Position numbers and translations under genes: made by a program. A stretch of 64,000 nucleotides of DNA, from positions 4,676,464-4,740,463 of the forward strand of contig NC_039511.1 of NCBI RefSeq assembly GCF_003672135.1, read 5' to 3'. This stretch comes from Ooceraea biroi. Taxonomy: Eukaryota; Arthropoda; Insecta; Hymenoptera; Formicidae. The notes beneath the pieces are model-generated. The model worked only from the letters and a program-made list of their open reading frames with translations, made no database searches and was not told where the DNA came from. This document shows positions 1-11,545 of the stretch, one piece after another (positions within the stretch are counted from its first letter, which is position 1; the number at the start of each line of letters is the position of its first letter).

Positions 1-147
1 TTTAATAAATAAATATTAATTTTTAGATAGGAATTTTCAAAGCTCGGAGATTAGAAGACTACTCACTTTCGTTTCTAGTATATTATTATGTAACATTAAT
101 TTTCTACACAGATATTAATTTTGCATTAAACCAAGAATGATTTTTAG

Positions 148-228
148 GGACCAATGATGTTCAACCCGAGTGACATGAAGGATCGTTCGGTGAAAAACAT
201 GCCAGTTAGTAGATATCCTCCACGATAA
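148..228 (+). CDS. 3'-terminal coding exon of an unidentified gene (partial)
   Basis: A TTTTTAG acceptor at 141-147 is followed by 26 open codons and a TAA at 226-228. The peptide starts GPMMFNPSDMKD and ends NMPVSRYPPR. It is rich in Met, Pro and Arg and does not look like random translation of the AT-rich surroundings. I do not recognise the family. The rest of the gene would lie left of the window. The phase (0) is assumed, because no upstream exon is visible to test it. The gene would be convergent with exd. Confidence 0.45.
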   Translation, partial: GPMMFNPSDMKDRSVKNMPVSRYPPR

Positions 229-2042
229 TTTTTCTGGCTGCTTATACAGATCATCTGTTATTTATATTAGATTTCTTTATTATCTGGCAGGCGCCTTAAT
301 TGTGAATTTTCGTTTTTGTATGGAATTGTGAACAATAGCACACTCTCTAGCACACACGAAGCACAGTCTTTCTCAACAGGCCGTGTATATTTAGATGACA
401 CAAAAATTTGGAAGACTTTAAAAGATAATAGCTCAAACATCTATAACGTCTTTTGAATACTTTCGCGATGTCTTTTACACGCTTTACATTATCCAGATAA
501 ATTCTTGCCTTACATTTTGTTAGAGTTTGTTTTATTCTTATATTTATCTTATGAAAATAGAAATTGCACTAAAGAGAAATAGTATATTCGTAATAAGATT
601 CACATACGATAGAAGGAGGCAATTTTAGCGATGTGATGATAATGTATATTTAATTATATCTAATTAAAATTGAGTATATTTTGCTGATTGAAGCTAGAAG
701 CTTTCATTGCTTACTTTTTCATAGAAGAGGTGTGCTTTTGTCTGATTTAGATTTAGATTTCCGCGGAATGTTTCGTGCACACGATGCAACGAATTTATTT
801 GAAAAGTTACGTTTAAAGAGACGCGTATTCCCATCGAATGATTGCCTATGCATTTTGCGTAATTGCGTCGTACGGGCTGATCATCGTTATGAAGAAATAT
901 CGCGCGAGTGCATTCCCGTTATTATATTCGCTTAGCTTGTAAGTATTGTTATCGGATTTGATGTCATGCGAAGATTCAAATTCTGCCAGCCAGCCAGCAT
1001 GTTCGAGTTGCGTAAGAGTGCGATGTGTATGATGAAGTTTTTATTTGCAACATGCAATTTCATCAGAGTTACGATCAAATAATCTTTTGAAGAGTGTCTC
1101 GTGGATGTATGATGATAGAGAGCGAGGATTGTAGCGCTGATTGTAGCTCGGCTGTCGCAGAATTTTTTGCAACATGGCCTCGGTATGTGTTGCCATCCCA
1201 AGTCTGATTTTATATGTCGGAAGGAGAAAACGTGTCGCAGCGCCGGTAGATAAACAAAAAGTGTTAGGGATATGAGAATTTTATCGATGGGAAGAATCGC
1301 ATTAACGAGAAAATGTACAATAGGTATTATACTGTTATTAGATGTCGGGCTATATATATTATCGATACGATATCAACACACCAATAATACGCAACTGCCA
1401 TCTCAACGTGGATAAGTGCGAATAGTGATGAAGAAGAGCGTTTGTATCGCGTTTCCACTGATTCAATCGTGTTAGATTTATAAGATTCGTACGTTGGTGT
1501 CTATCTCCGCGAGTGACTTTGAGTCTTAGGAAGGTTGTGAGAGCCAATTTATAAGGAACGCGCGAAGAGCATCCTAGCAAGAAATAGACGGGGTTGTTTC
1601 AGTGCTTTCCCCTATATTATAAAGATATCTTTATCGCGAACCAAGTATTCATGAGTACCTGGTTCTCGATAAGCAGCAAGTACCTCACGAATAAATGTTC
1701 CACTTTTTACTTGGCTCAAGTTATCATCATCGTACGCTTCGTCTTATCGTAACAGGTATCGTTATATTCGTTCGCGACGAATACGGTTCTAGGAAGTTTC
1801 CTTCGAAAATATTCCAAGGTTCGCGGGCTCGACTCAATTTTGCACGTAAAGACAATTTTCCGCAAAACTATCAAGTAAGATTAGAACGTTCGACAGGAAT
1901 TTAGGATCTAGCAGATAATCTCTAGCAAATAAATATATATCCGTTATATGCCATTGACCACAACTAGAACAGATTGGTTTAGATAGATTTTTGTAAATTA
2001 TGACGACACATTTTACATTTGTGACATACGAATTAAATGTGC

Positions 2043-2079
<37 letters not shown>

Positions 2080-3070
2080 CTATATATTATAACAATGTCG
2101 TTGCAGAGATGCAAGTTATATATATATATATATACACATGTATGTGTGTGTGTTAAGTCTAAGAATTGTACATACTCTAAATGTAGCTTTCGTAAACTTG
2201 TCCTATCACCACGTTGGAATTGTTTATATAGAATTCGCTTGTTTTTAATATCAAGACAGAACATCGCGCGCTGCTTTCGCCGAGAAATGTAAGAAACAAC
2301 CAGGATCGCTCTGTTTGTGGTGAATGGCAGTTTAATAACGACCAATATCGTCTACTATACAGTTAACCGATAACACACTTCCGATGGAAAACCTGCGCGA
2401 TGGTGAAACCTGGTGCCAATACGTTGCGTAGGCACATTGCCTTTGATCCTTGCACGTGATTAATGTGATCGAGAATTCGGACGGAGGCATATACGTGCAA
2501 TTATGCAAATGCGACTATCAACTTTTCTCCATTTTGTTCTCCCTCATTATTTTGTCCATTCTTGTTCGTCGCTGATTACCTGATTTCGTGAGAACTTCCC
2601 GCAGCGAGGTGTCAATATTGCACAGTGTAAAATGAATATACGATTGGTGCGTAACTGGTCCGCCCGAGAGCTCGAACAGTGATATGTACGACCGAGAATG
2701 ATGACGGACGAGGAATGAAGAATTTCTAAGATTAGTGTTAAAGTTGAACAGAAATATTATAATCGAGCTGTAATGTATGTATAGACCGATTTGTAAGCGA
2801 GGCGATTCATCTTTGATGTAACATATTACTATATACGTTCACGCACTTTCCAGTTCAGAGTTGATGTACGTTTATGGGAAATACGGATTATATTAATAAC
2901 GAAACTGTATATTATTACTATTACGATTACTCTCATATTACTATTGATATTATAATAAAGAATAATAGATTAATCTCGCATATCTCGAAATGATCCCTTA
3001 ACGACTGCAGGATGAGTGAAAGAGAGGATTCAATAATAGAAACGCATTATTTTTCGATCCTTTTATTAAG
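229..3070. other. 3' UTR / intergenic space between two convergent genes
   Basis: No convincing coding region is seen. The stretch is AT-rich with a (TA)n tract at 2049-2078 and a second TA/TG tract near 2119-2152. A plus-strand AATAAA at 2954-2959 and a minus-strand AATAAA (TTTATT at 3062-3067) lie about 100 bases apart. That arrangement is expected where a left-hand plus-strand gene and a right-hand minus-strand gene (exd) converge. The assignment of these signals is inference. Confidence 0.35.
2049..2078. repeat. (TA)n microsatellite
   Basis: About 15 uninterrupted TA units are visible. A second, shorter TA tract followed by (TG)n lies about 40 bases downstream. The tract sits in the presumed 3' UTR or intergenic space. 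Confidence 0.9.
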
Positions 3071-3885
3071 TTTATCATAATGTTTCGAATCGATACAATG
3101 ATTTCTGTGGTATACTGTCGTCTTTCGGGCCACAACGTCGACAATCGTCTCCCAACGCGCAACGGACGTTATACTCTGAGATCATCGTACGTGTATATGC
3201 GAAATCGGCGATGAGACGACGCGCATCTCCGGCATGTAAGGAGAGAGGCGCGTGTGCGCACGTACTTGGGAACACGAAGAAATCAATCCAAAAATATCAT
3301 CGTCTCTGCGGCGCACGATCATCGGGCAAATTGGTCGAGTCGGGCAGACGGAGGGGAACCGGGAGGGAGGGGAAGAAGAGGGTGGCTTTTTAAGCGACGA
3401 CAGTTAACGTCGTGACACCGATGACACTCCGAGAGCGAGAAAACGTAAATGCGGTTTAACAATCAGCGTTTTATCAGCGTGCACGTCGAGCGTACGGCGC
3501 TCGCGATTCAGCGTTTATTATCTCTATACTTTGCTATTCCCTTTCCATTATCGCGTGAAGAACGGAAGTTGAAGAGACCGGAGAGAGGATTGATGGAGGA
3601 AGAGTGAGGAAAACGGGGTGATCGGGGCACAGAGGGGGGGGGGGAGAAGAGTGGAGCGCGAAGGATATAAATATATAATAATATCTTATACCGCGTATCC
3701 GTAAATACGTTTAAACGTTATTTCTTTCTCGTCATTCTCTCGCGTTCTCTCTCGTCTCACTCGCTCGTCCTCTCACGCACTCTGTGTCTCTCTCGCTCGT
3801 TCGCACATCGCGTCGGTATTATCGATCTGTATTTCTTCTGTTTTTTTTCTTTTTTTTTCTCTTCATTTTGTTCTCGTTTCATTTA

Positions 3886-3903
3886 TTAAATGTTAGGTAA
3901 ATC
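3886..3903 (-). CDS. exd: candidate last coding exon of extradenticle (uncertain)
   Basis: Exon 7 of exd ends in phase 0 after ...DPMHQ, and in Drosophila the protein continues DLSP-stop. Scanning the minus strand below exon 7 for an AG followed by Asp-Leu and a nearby stop gave one match. It is a TTATAG acceptor followed by DLPNI-stop at 3903-3886. A minus-strand AATAAA at 3067-3062 would give a 3' UTR of about 0.8 kb. Against it: the polypyrimidine tract is poor, the intron would be 11.7 kb, and the match is to two residues only. Confidence 0.18.
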   Translation of the reverse strand, partial: DLPNI

Positions 3904-4871
3904 CTATAAGGGACACCCGAACGCGCGCTCACAGCGGGCCTCGGGCGCGCTTTTCTCGTATACTAGCTGTGCCGGAACGCACTTGTACTGGTCGCACGAT
4001 CGGCGAAGGATTCGGCTAAAGATAGCATGACCGTCGAGCCCGAGTCATTTTAAACGATTACCGTGAGATTGTTTAGCCTGCGGCTGCATAAACGGCTACT
4101 TGTAATAATTATCGCGATCACGATTCGATCCGACATAGTAATCATAACTGATTTGTAGGTCAGCTGAATCATGATCGTGTTTTACGTTTAGTAATATTCA
4201 GTAGCGTAGTTACACGCTTCGTTAGGTAGAGTTTTTTTTTCAACATCGCTACATATTGTAAGAGCAAAAAAGTATACGTAGCCTCCGGGGTTGCATTGAG
4301 CCACAAACAAAAACCCGTCGCATGATTATTAATTAAATGACTGGATCTATTGGATTCTGTACTTAAAGTGTAAATGGAATACGGTGCGTTTACTATTACA
4401 AATCGTATAACGAAGAAGACAAGTTGAGATACTCGAGGGCGATAATGAAAATTGCATTCGGCAGCCGATCTTTAGCCGAGCGATTCGCTCGCGACATATT
4501 ATTTAACAACAGAGTTTAACCACCTAATCGTTCGGAGGATACTCGTAACTCTCTCATCTTCGCCTCGACTGCGTTTATACAATGAATGGGATATCCGTTC
4601 TCTGCCTCGTTTTTTTCACCTACGTGCTAGGTATTAAATCAGCCGTTTGCGATTCGTTACAATAATCAATCCGATGAACGACAAGCGAAGAAAACAAAAA
4701 AAGATTACCGTGCCTTCGATCAAGGTGTGAAACGTTCGAGAACAAAAAGCAAAGCATGTCTGTCGAGTCGACGTAATAAACTTTAATAAATCCATAAGGA
4801 TACTTTTTTTATCGTCGTCATAATGATGCAATTACAGTGCGATTATCACAATGCGAGAACCGCCTTTAATA

Positions 4872-5003
4872 TTAATAATAATAATAATAATGATAATGAT
4901 GATGATGATAAGAATGATGATGAGATAATATCAATAATGATCATAATAATAAATGGCAATAAAAATAATCAATAGTAAACTAATAATAGTAATAATAATA
5001 ATA
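4872..5003. repeat. AAT/GAT trinucleotide-rich tract
   Basis: Runs of AAT units pass into TGATAA and GATGATGATGAT runs and then return to (AAT)n at 4986-5003. It is a compound trinucleotide microsatellite with interruptions. Confidence 0.8.
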
Positions 5004-8000
5004 ATTTTCGCCTTACTAATTACCATCGTCATTACAATGATGCGCTTAGCCATTATGCTTGCCTATATACTATCCTCTTTTATATATATACTTCTATATA
5101 TATAGCTACAATATATAATATTTTCGTGTTGAAAAATCGTATACATTAGTGTTGTGTCGCAGGACCATTGCTTCTGTCTGTCTGTCTCTCTCTCTCTCTC
5201 TTTCTCGTTCTCTCATTCTTGCACCTTTTCTTCTCTCTCAACGCGTCTGCTATATATCTTTTGCGTTCTTGATGGTTCGCTGAGAGGGGTAAGGGAGGAA
5301 AACACTGCTGTCGATGGCTGGAAGCATTCGTGTCGAGTAGAGTATCCGGAGTCAAAGTCGGAGCGGCTCGCGCGGTGGAGAGGATTGCATCGGAGAGCGT
5401 AGCTCTGGAGCGAATCGGCTCTCCCTCTCTTTCTCGATCTTTCTCTCGCAAGCTATTTATGGCCTTTAAAGGCATCCCCGGTGCCTTTAAAAGCTTACAA
5501 ATCCGCAAATTCAATGCTACGAGCATGATTCGCTTCGCGATGTACGTTCAAAGGGTTTCCGGGGTCAGCGAGGAGGAGCCTCCCCCTCGGAATGGCATTC
5601 TCGAATTTACGTGATCAATATTAAACGTATAATTCGTGTTAACACAATCCGTTCGCAACAAGGAAAATTAAGGGGGAGAGTCGCGTTGCACACGAATGGA
5701 AATCACGAGAGTTTTCTCCTATTTCAAAGACATGCATGCATGAGACAGATCTTCGCGGGCGATACGGTGTCCGAAAGGCGCTGGATGGATAAACTCCGTC
5801 CGATTGGAGAGAACACGAGTGCCTCCAGACACGAACGCGTTACGTAAACCTTAATAGCTTAATATCGATTTTTAGTTTCGTATTACTCGCCGTTCAAAGG
5901 CGAGCCTCGGATCACAGATAGTGAGGTGATCGGATTGCGCGAGCGTTAATCGCGATAATAATGCGGTCTCTATTCGTATCATTTTCTGGTTTTCTCTCTT
6001 TCTCTTTCTCTTCACTCACTCTTTCTCTCTCGATTTCTCACACATGCACTCGCACTTTCGCTCTTTCTCTCTTTCGCTTAAAGTTTGTCAGTATGAGTTC
6101 TTCCTGCGTTTCCCCTAAGGATTTCAAGGCGACAGCTCCTGAAAGCAAACAGCATCCGGCCGTGTACGCGCGCGAATATTCACAGTGACATGAAAACGTT
6201 GTCCGAGAAGATTTGCAAGAGGCATTATCATTGTCATCGTCATCACACGGGAGACACTCGCGACTATTCCGATCTCATCGTATAGCACGCGGAACTGGTA
6301 CAAGGATGTAACACTTCCGTGATAAATGAATCCATATAACTGCGAAACGCGTTTGTCAGTGCCTCGACTTATCCCGAGTGTCTTGACTTTATTTAGAACT
6401 TTATTTTAAACTTTATCTTCCAGCGACCGCATATGCACGTGCGCGCGCGCGCACGTCCGGTCGAGGAATCTCTTTCTTCCAAAACGCAATCCTCATGTCC
6501 TCTGCTCGGTTCGTTTTAACAAGAGATCTCTTCCTCGCCACGTAGAGCGGCATACGTGGTATAGTGCGAGTTACACAGATACGAAAGTATAGAATATATA
6601 TATATATATAATATATATTTTTATACACATGTATACGTATACACAATACATATGTACCTACGTACGTACGGCCAACTAAGGGTAGACAGGCGCAATCATG
6701 TGTGTTTCGTGGATCGAATCCGATTTATCGGGCGTTTGCAATCGTCACCGAGACTCATGATCAATCGATTTTCCATTGCAAACTCGCTGCCAATCTCGGA
6801 TTCGACGCTGTGTGCGTGTAAATGTACGTGTGTGCAATGTTTCGGGTGATGAAATCAACAAAGACAGAAAAACGAGTGTGAAAAGAAACAAATTTTAATA
6901 AAACTTCGTGCTCGGTCTAGCATAATTACAAGAAAAAAGGGGGATGAAGGAGAGCGAGGGCTCGCTGTCTCGTGCGAACCCCCGCTCATGGATACAATCA
7001 TGCACAATTCAATTCTCTAACGCAATCTCGCGTCAGGCAGCGTTTCACATTGGCCTGCGATCATCAAGACGGGTTCCATTAAAAAAGACGGACCCAATAG
7101 GTTCGAACTTTGCACGATACCAAGATAAATTTCGCTACGGCTCCTGTATATGCATGAAAAAAACACTGGTCCTGTTAATATATAATTACTATGCACACAA
7201 ATATAAAATTGTACACATTTGACAATCTTACCTAGATTTTCATTCATAATTTATATTAATCATTACACATAGATTTATCTTTACGAATAATATAAAGCAG
7301 TTTTCTTACGGGTTTTCTGGAGAGTTTGAACCTTCTGGTGCGCATAACATAATAGATCATCGCATAGGATTTTGAAGCTAAACTTAGAAAGTAGAAGGTC
7401 CGATGCTTTAAACGAAAATGAACATAGGAGACATTCGCTAGCATTACATAAGAAGGATCAATCATGACGGAAACGAGTAACAAGGCAGTAACATAAAATC
7501 GCACAAAGGGAGGAATGAGTGTATACGATTCGACAGTTGGCCGAATATCGCGAAGACACCCTCCCGCTGGTGCTTTCGCGATATTTCCAAAAGATATTTC
7601 TAAGATGGCGCATTCTCCCTTTAGTTATTTCTCATCTTCATTCTCCGATAAACGAGTGAATCGCCACATGACAACTCGAAACTATCTTTCGGTCAGCTTC
7701 GGCCAGCAGAATCCTGGAAGTGTGGTGGCTGTGTCACGTGTTAGTCTGTAGCAGACAAATGCAAGTGACGGATCCTGTGTGTACGCTCTCTCCCTAGCTA
7801 GACGCGTGTACGTCGATCTATTGTCTTCAGAGAAAAGAACTTTTGCTGTAAGGAGAACACACTGACCTACGCTGTTATCGCTTGCGTGCCCTTTCCGCTC
7901 CGGGCAACGTTTCGCTAAAATTGTTCGGTAAGGCAAAACCGCGGATGTCGAGGATACGCAAAGAGGATGCAATTGAAACCTTTGATGTTCCCTTTCTGAT

Positions 8001-11000
8001 TCAACGGATGCTCCAAGCATCCTGAATCGTTTACGTATACATTTGTTGATAATAGGTAACGGAGCTAGGTAACTGGGTAGTCCACTTGTGCGAGTGTAGA
8101 CTCTCGTCTCCTACACGACAGATCAGATGATCCTCTAATCATCCTCTCGTGCGTATCCTTCTCCTATGACACAACCAAACGAGAAGAGTCGCTTGAAGAC
8201 CCAAAACGATAACGCTACCCACTAGGAACACTAACGAACGACTGTGTCGTATACGTGTGTGTTTCTTCGTTTCATGTGTCTATGTGAAACTTGTGTTCTG
8301 TGAAACCGATGTCGGTTGTGTCGAAGCGGTTCTCGTTTCTCGCTTGCTCATCTCGACATGCATCGTTCGCACAATCTCTCTCTCTCGCCTAGTATTGCGT
8401 GCGCGCGTATACCTGTCTCGGAAGAAACGGAATAGAAACGAACGAGTCTTAGACGCGTGGTCGCTTTTCATTTTCTCGGTCGGAATCAGAGTCTGCTGAA
8501 TCGTGGAGGGGCGGAAATTCGGGCACCGCCTCGCGTTGTTGCATCCATCCCGCCGCGCCTGGCCCCCCAGCCAATGCCTTGCCCTGCGTCATGTTTTTCG
8601 ATTGTTTGTTTTTTGTTTTGCAATTGATTTTTAGCCCTCTGTCTTTATCCCCTGCAGGATGGCGATAAAATAGCGTGTCACTAAGCCTCGCCTCGACCCG
8701 ATAAAAGAAAACTTTTGTATTGTCACGTTTCGCTTCAGAGAGAACATTGAGTCTACCCGCGTCGCGGGTATGCCAAACCTTCTCAAAGCTCGGCGCGTTG
8801 TATTGGCGTTGTGTGGGTAACGAGAGACTGCGACTGCAAGTGCAACTCTGTGCGTCATGAATGTGAGGAAACCGGAAGTGCTTCGGGCGACTCGCGGCGA
8901 CCGGCGACGTAGAATTCTCTGCTTGAATACGTATCGCAAGCTACAATTTGACTTCTCGTTCATTATTTGCGATATCATCTCTCGTTACCCATGTTGGAAA
9001 GGATTCAGACGCTTATCTTGATCCCGTGTCCATGAAACTCCATCATTCGGATATTATCATTTGGATATCTCGCTATCCAGGAAATAATTGCGCAAAAAGA
9101 ACATTGAATCCTCTCGAATTCGCCAATGCCACGTACCGGCGTCTATTCTACTGTCTACGCGAAATTCTGAACTCTGCAAAACGAACTACAATGAAATTTT
9201 CGACATTCTCACGCACAAATATACACACATTTTCTCTATCTTCTTCCATTACTTTATCTGTTTGTCTCTCCTTCGTCTATTCATCCAAGTATCCTCAATC
9301 AACCAGATACACACACACACACAATACAAATACTCCACTTCTGTCTCTCTTTCTTGAAACAAACAGATAATTACGCACACATGTACTACCTTGTGAAACC
9401 ATTACGCACGTGGGCCTCTGAAAGCAAAGTATTATCGTATATTCTAAACGACTCTTTTATTAAACTAATTTCGACAAGACTGCGACCATTTTGCGTCAAC
9501 GAATGATCTTCTGTGGAAGCGTGCTTAATCCAGAAGAACATCGATAAAACGTTTAGGTTTCGGAGGCTCTCGTGTCTTGAAAGTCTACATGCAGACATGC
9601 ATGTCACGGAAAAGTATCTGTCCTAGTAATCTTTCCAACTGTACACTTGACGTTGCTTTGTTTCCTCCTATCGGTTTATGTACATATCGTACATATGAAC
9701 TCTGTGTATGTGTTTTTGTGTATAATGTGTGTATAAAGCTGCCTTTCAATAAGTTTTCTATAAGGTTTAAGTATCGAAAGCCGTGTAAAAGGAGCGACGA
9801 ATGAAATCGCGCGCAATGCAAATCGGGTGCGTGTATGCCGTCTAGGATTTATGTACAAAACGGTGGAAACTCGTGTAACTCCATGAGCGTGGTCTTCCAT
9901 CGTTGCCTCTCAGACACCGAAACTAAAAAGAGAAACAGCAGAATGTGTCCTCCCGCGCAAATAATTACGTGGCCCATTCGAGTGCCGCCACCGGAAGCGC
10001 TCGATCGTCAGAGCAATCCTCAGTTCGCGCTCCTCAGCATCGTTTGAGATACCCGTGCGATCGATCATTAATCGAGTTAAACTTATCGCTTGCTGCCACC
10101 AATTCTTACTACCTACGTGTAACAAACCACCTATCTAACGTATATTTCTACAATCTAAAAAAAAGAAAAGTCCCAATATCAAAATCTTATTGCACACTTA
10201 GCGAGATCTAATCCTAAGGGAAGAGCTCGAAGGCGAGGACGTCTTTCTTTCTGGAGGGAGCGATGACCGCAAAAGGGGCGGAGAGAGTCCTCCGCTCTCC
10301 CCGGTATACATGTAAATCGGTCGGCGCGCGAGATTCGGTACAGAATCGAACGAAGAGATCCAGGACCCGCGTGTCTTTGGCGTGAGACACGCGCGAATAC
10401 ACGATCTGCGCGTCCGTCGCATCTTTCTATCGTCGCTGCATTCTCGCATTTCTTCCAATGTTGGTCCGATTCTTCAGGATGTGGATCATCTACGAGCGAA
10501 GTTAGCAGGAAGAAGAATTGTTCTTGAACACGCGAGGAAACCTCGCGTCGATCCTTCCGCGCCGGATTATCGAGCTTGACTTTCTCCTTGCTTACGCCGA
10601 ATCACGGAAATTCCCGTCGATATCCGCCGAAATCGCCGTATCCGCAAATTTCGCTCTTCCGTAACGTCAGATTATCATCCGGAAAACTGTTCCCGACATT
10701 CTGCTGGCGCGTAGACCTCCACACGAGCAACCTCCGACGTATATCGCGTCCGCATTTTTAACGTAACGCGACGCGCGCCTTCCTTTCCCCCATGCAGCGC
10801 GCTTGGTTCGAAAATAAATTCTACTCCCCACGGGGTCCACGAGCAGGAGGTCTTCGTCTGCAGTAACGCGCGAGTCCAGTCAAAGCGCCTCCGTGAAACG
10901 GGCTAGGAGTCGGAATTTCGAAATGTCCCCGTCGACACGCAGACACGCGTGTCGTATGTATATATTGCACTATCGATGAGTTAGATGAGAACCAAACTGG

Positions 11001-11504
11001 CACCTCGCGAAGAATCCTAACAATGTCTCTCTGCCCGAGCACTTCTCCCGTTCCTAGAGGTTTCTCGCGCGAAATCCACATCTCTTTCGCCTGTTTCTCC
11101 CTTCGAGAACAATCCTAGGGAACGAGATCTGCGCTTGTTGCAACGGAGGACGATGTCGCGACTGGCTTTCGCGTCAGCTTCTAATTCCGGGTCATCTCTC
11201 TCTTTTTTCTCTCTCTCTCTATCTTTCTCTTTCTTTCTCGCGCTTTTTCTTTTTATCTCTAAGTTCTCTCATATTTCTCTCTTATCTCGTGTCGAGTTGC
11301 GGCGAGTTTCGCTAGCTACAATTGCGAGCGTTTTAGGCCGGCCTGACGCATCACTGGAAACACAATAAAAAGCACGAGAGGCCGAGATCAGTGTACACGC
11401 ATCAGAGTCCCGATTTCCACGTTCTCTATAATTTTTCCCCGGCTGTGTGATCTCATTCTCTCTCCCTTTCTCTCCCTCATTCCGTTCATCCCTCTATCTT
11501 TCTG

Positions 11505-11505
<1 letters not shown>

Positions 11506-11543
<38 letters not shown>
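11506..11543. repeat. (TC)n microsatellite
   Basis: About 19 perfect TC units lie inside a longer pyrimidine-rich stretch (11455-11600). It is one of many (CT)n tracts in the exd locus. Confidence 0.9.

Positions 11544-11545
<2 letters not shown>

Noticed and set aside
2013..2345. A 110-codon minus-strand frame with Tyr-Ile repeats
   Set aside because: The Tyr-Ile run is the translation of the (TA)n microsatellite.
7100..7130. A GGTTCGAA-like box suggesting a tRNA B box
   Set aside because: No matching A box, acceptor stem or cloverleaf could be drawn on either strand.
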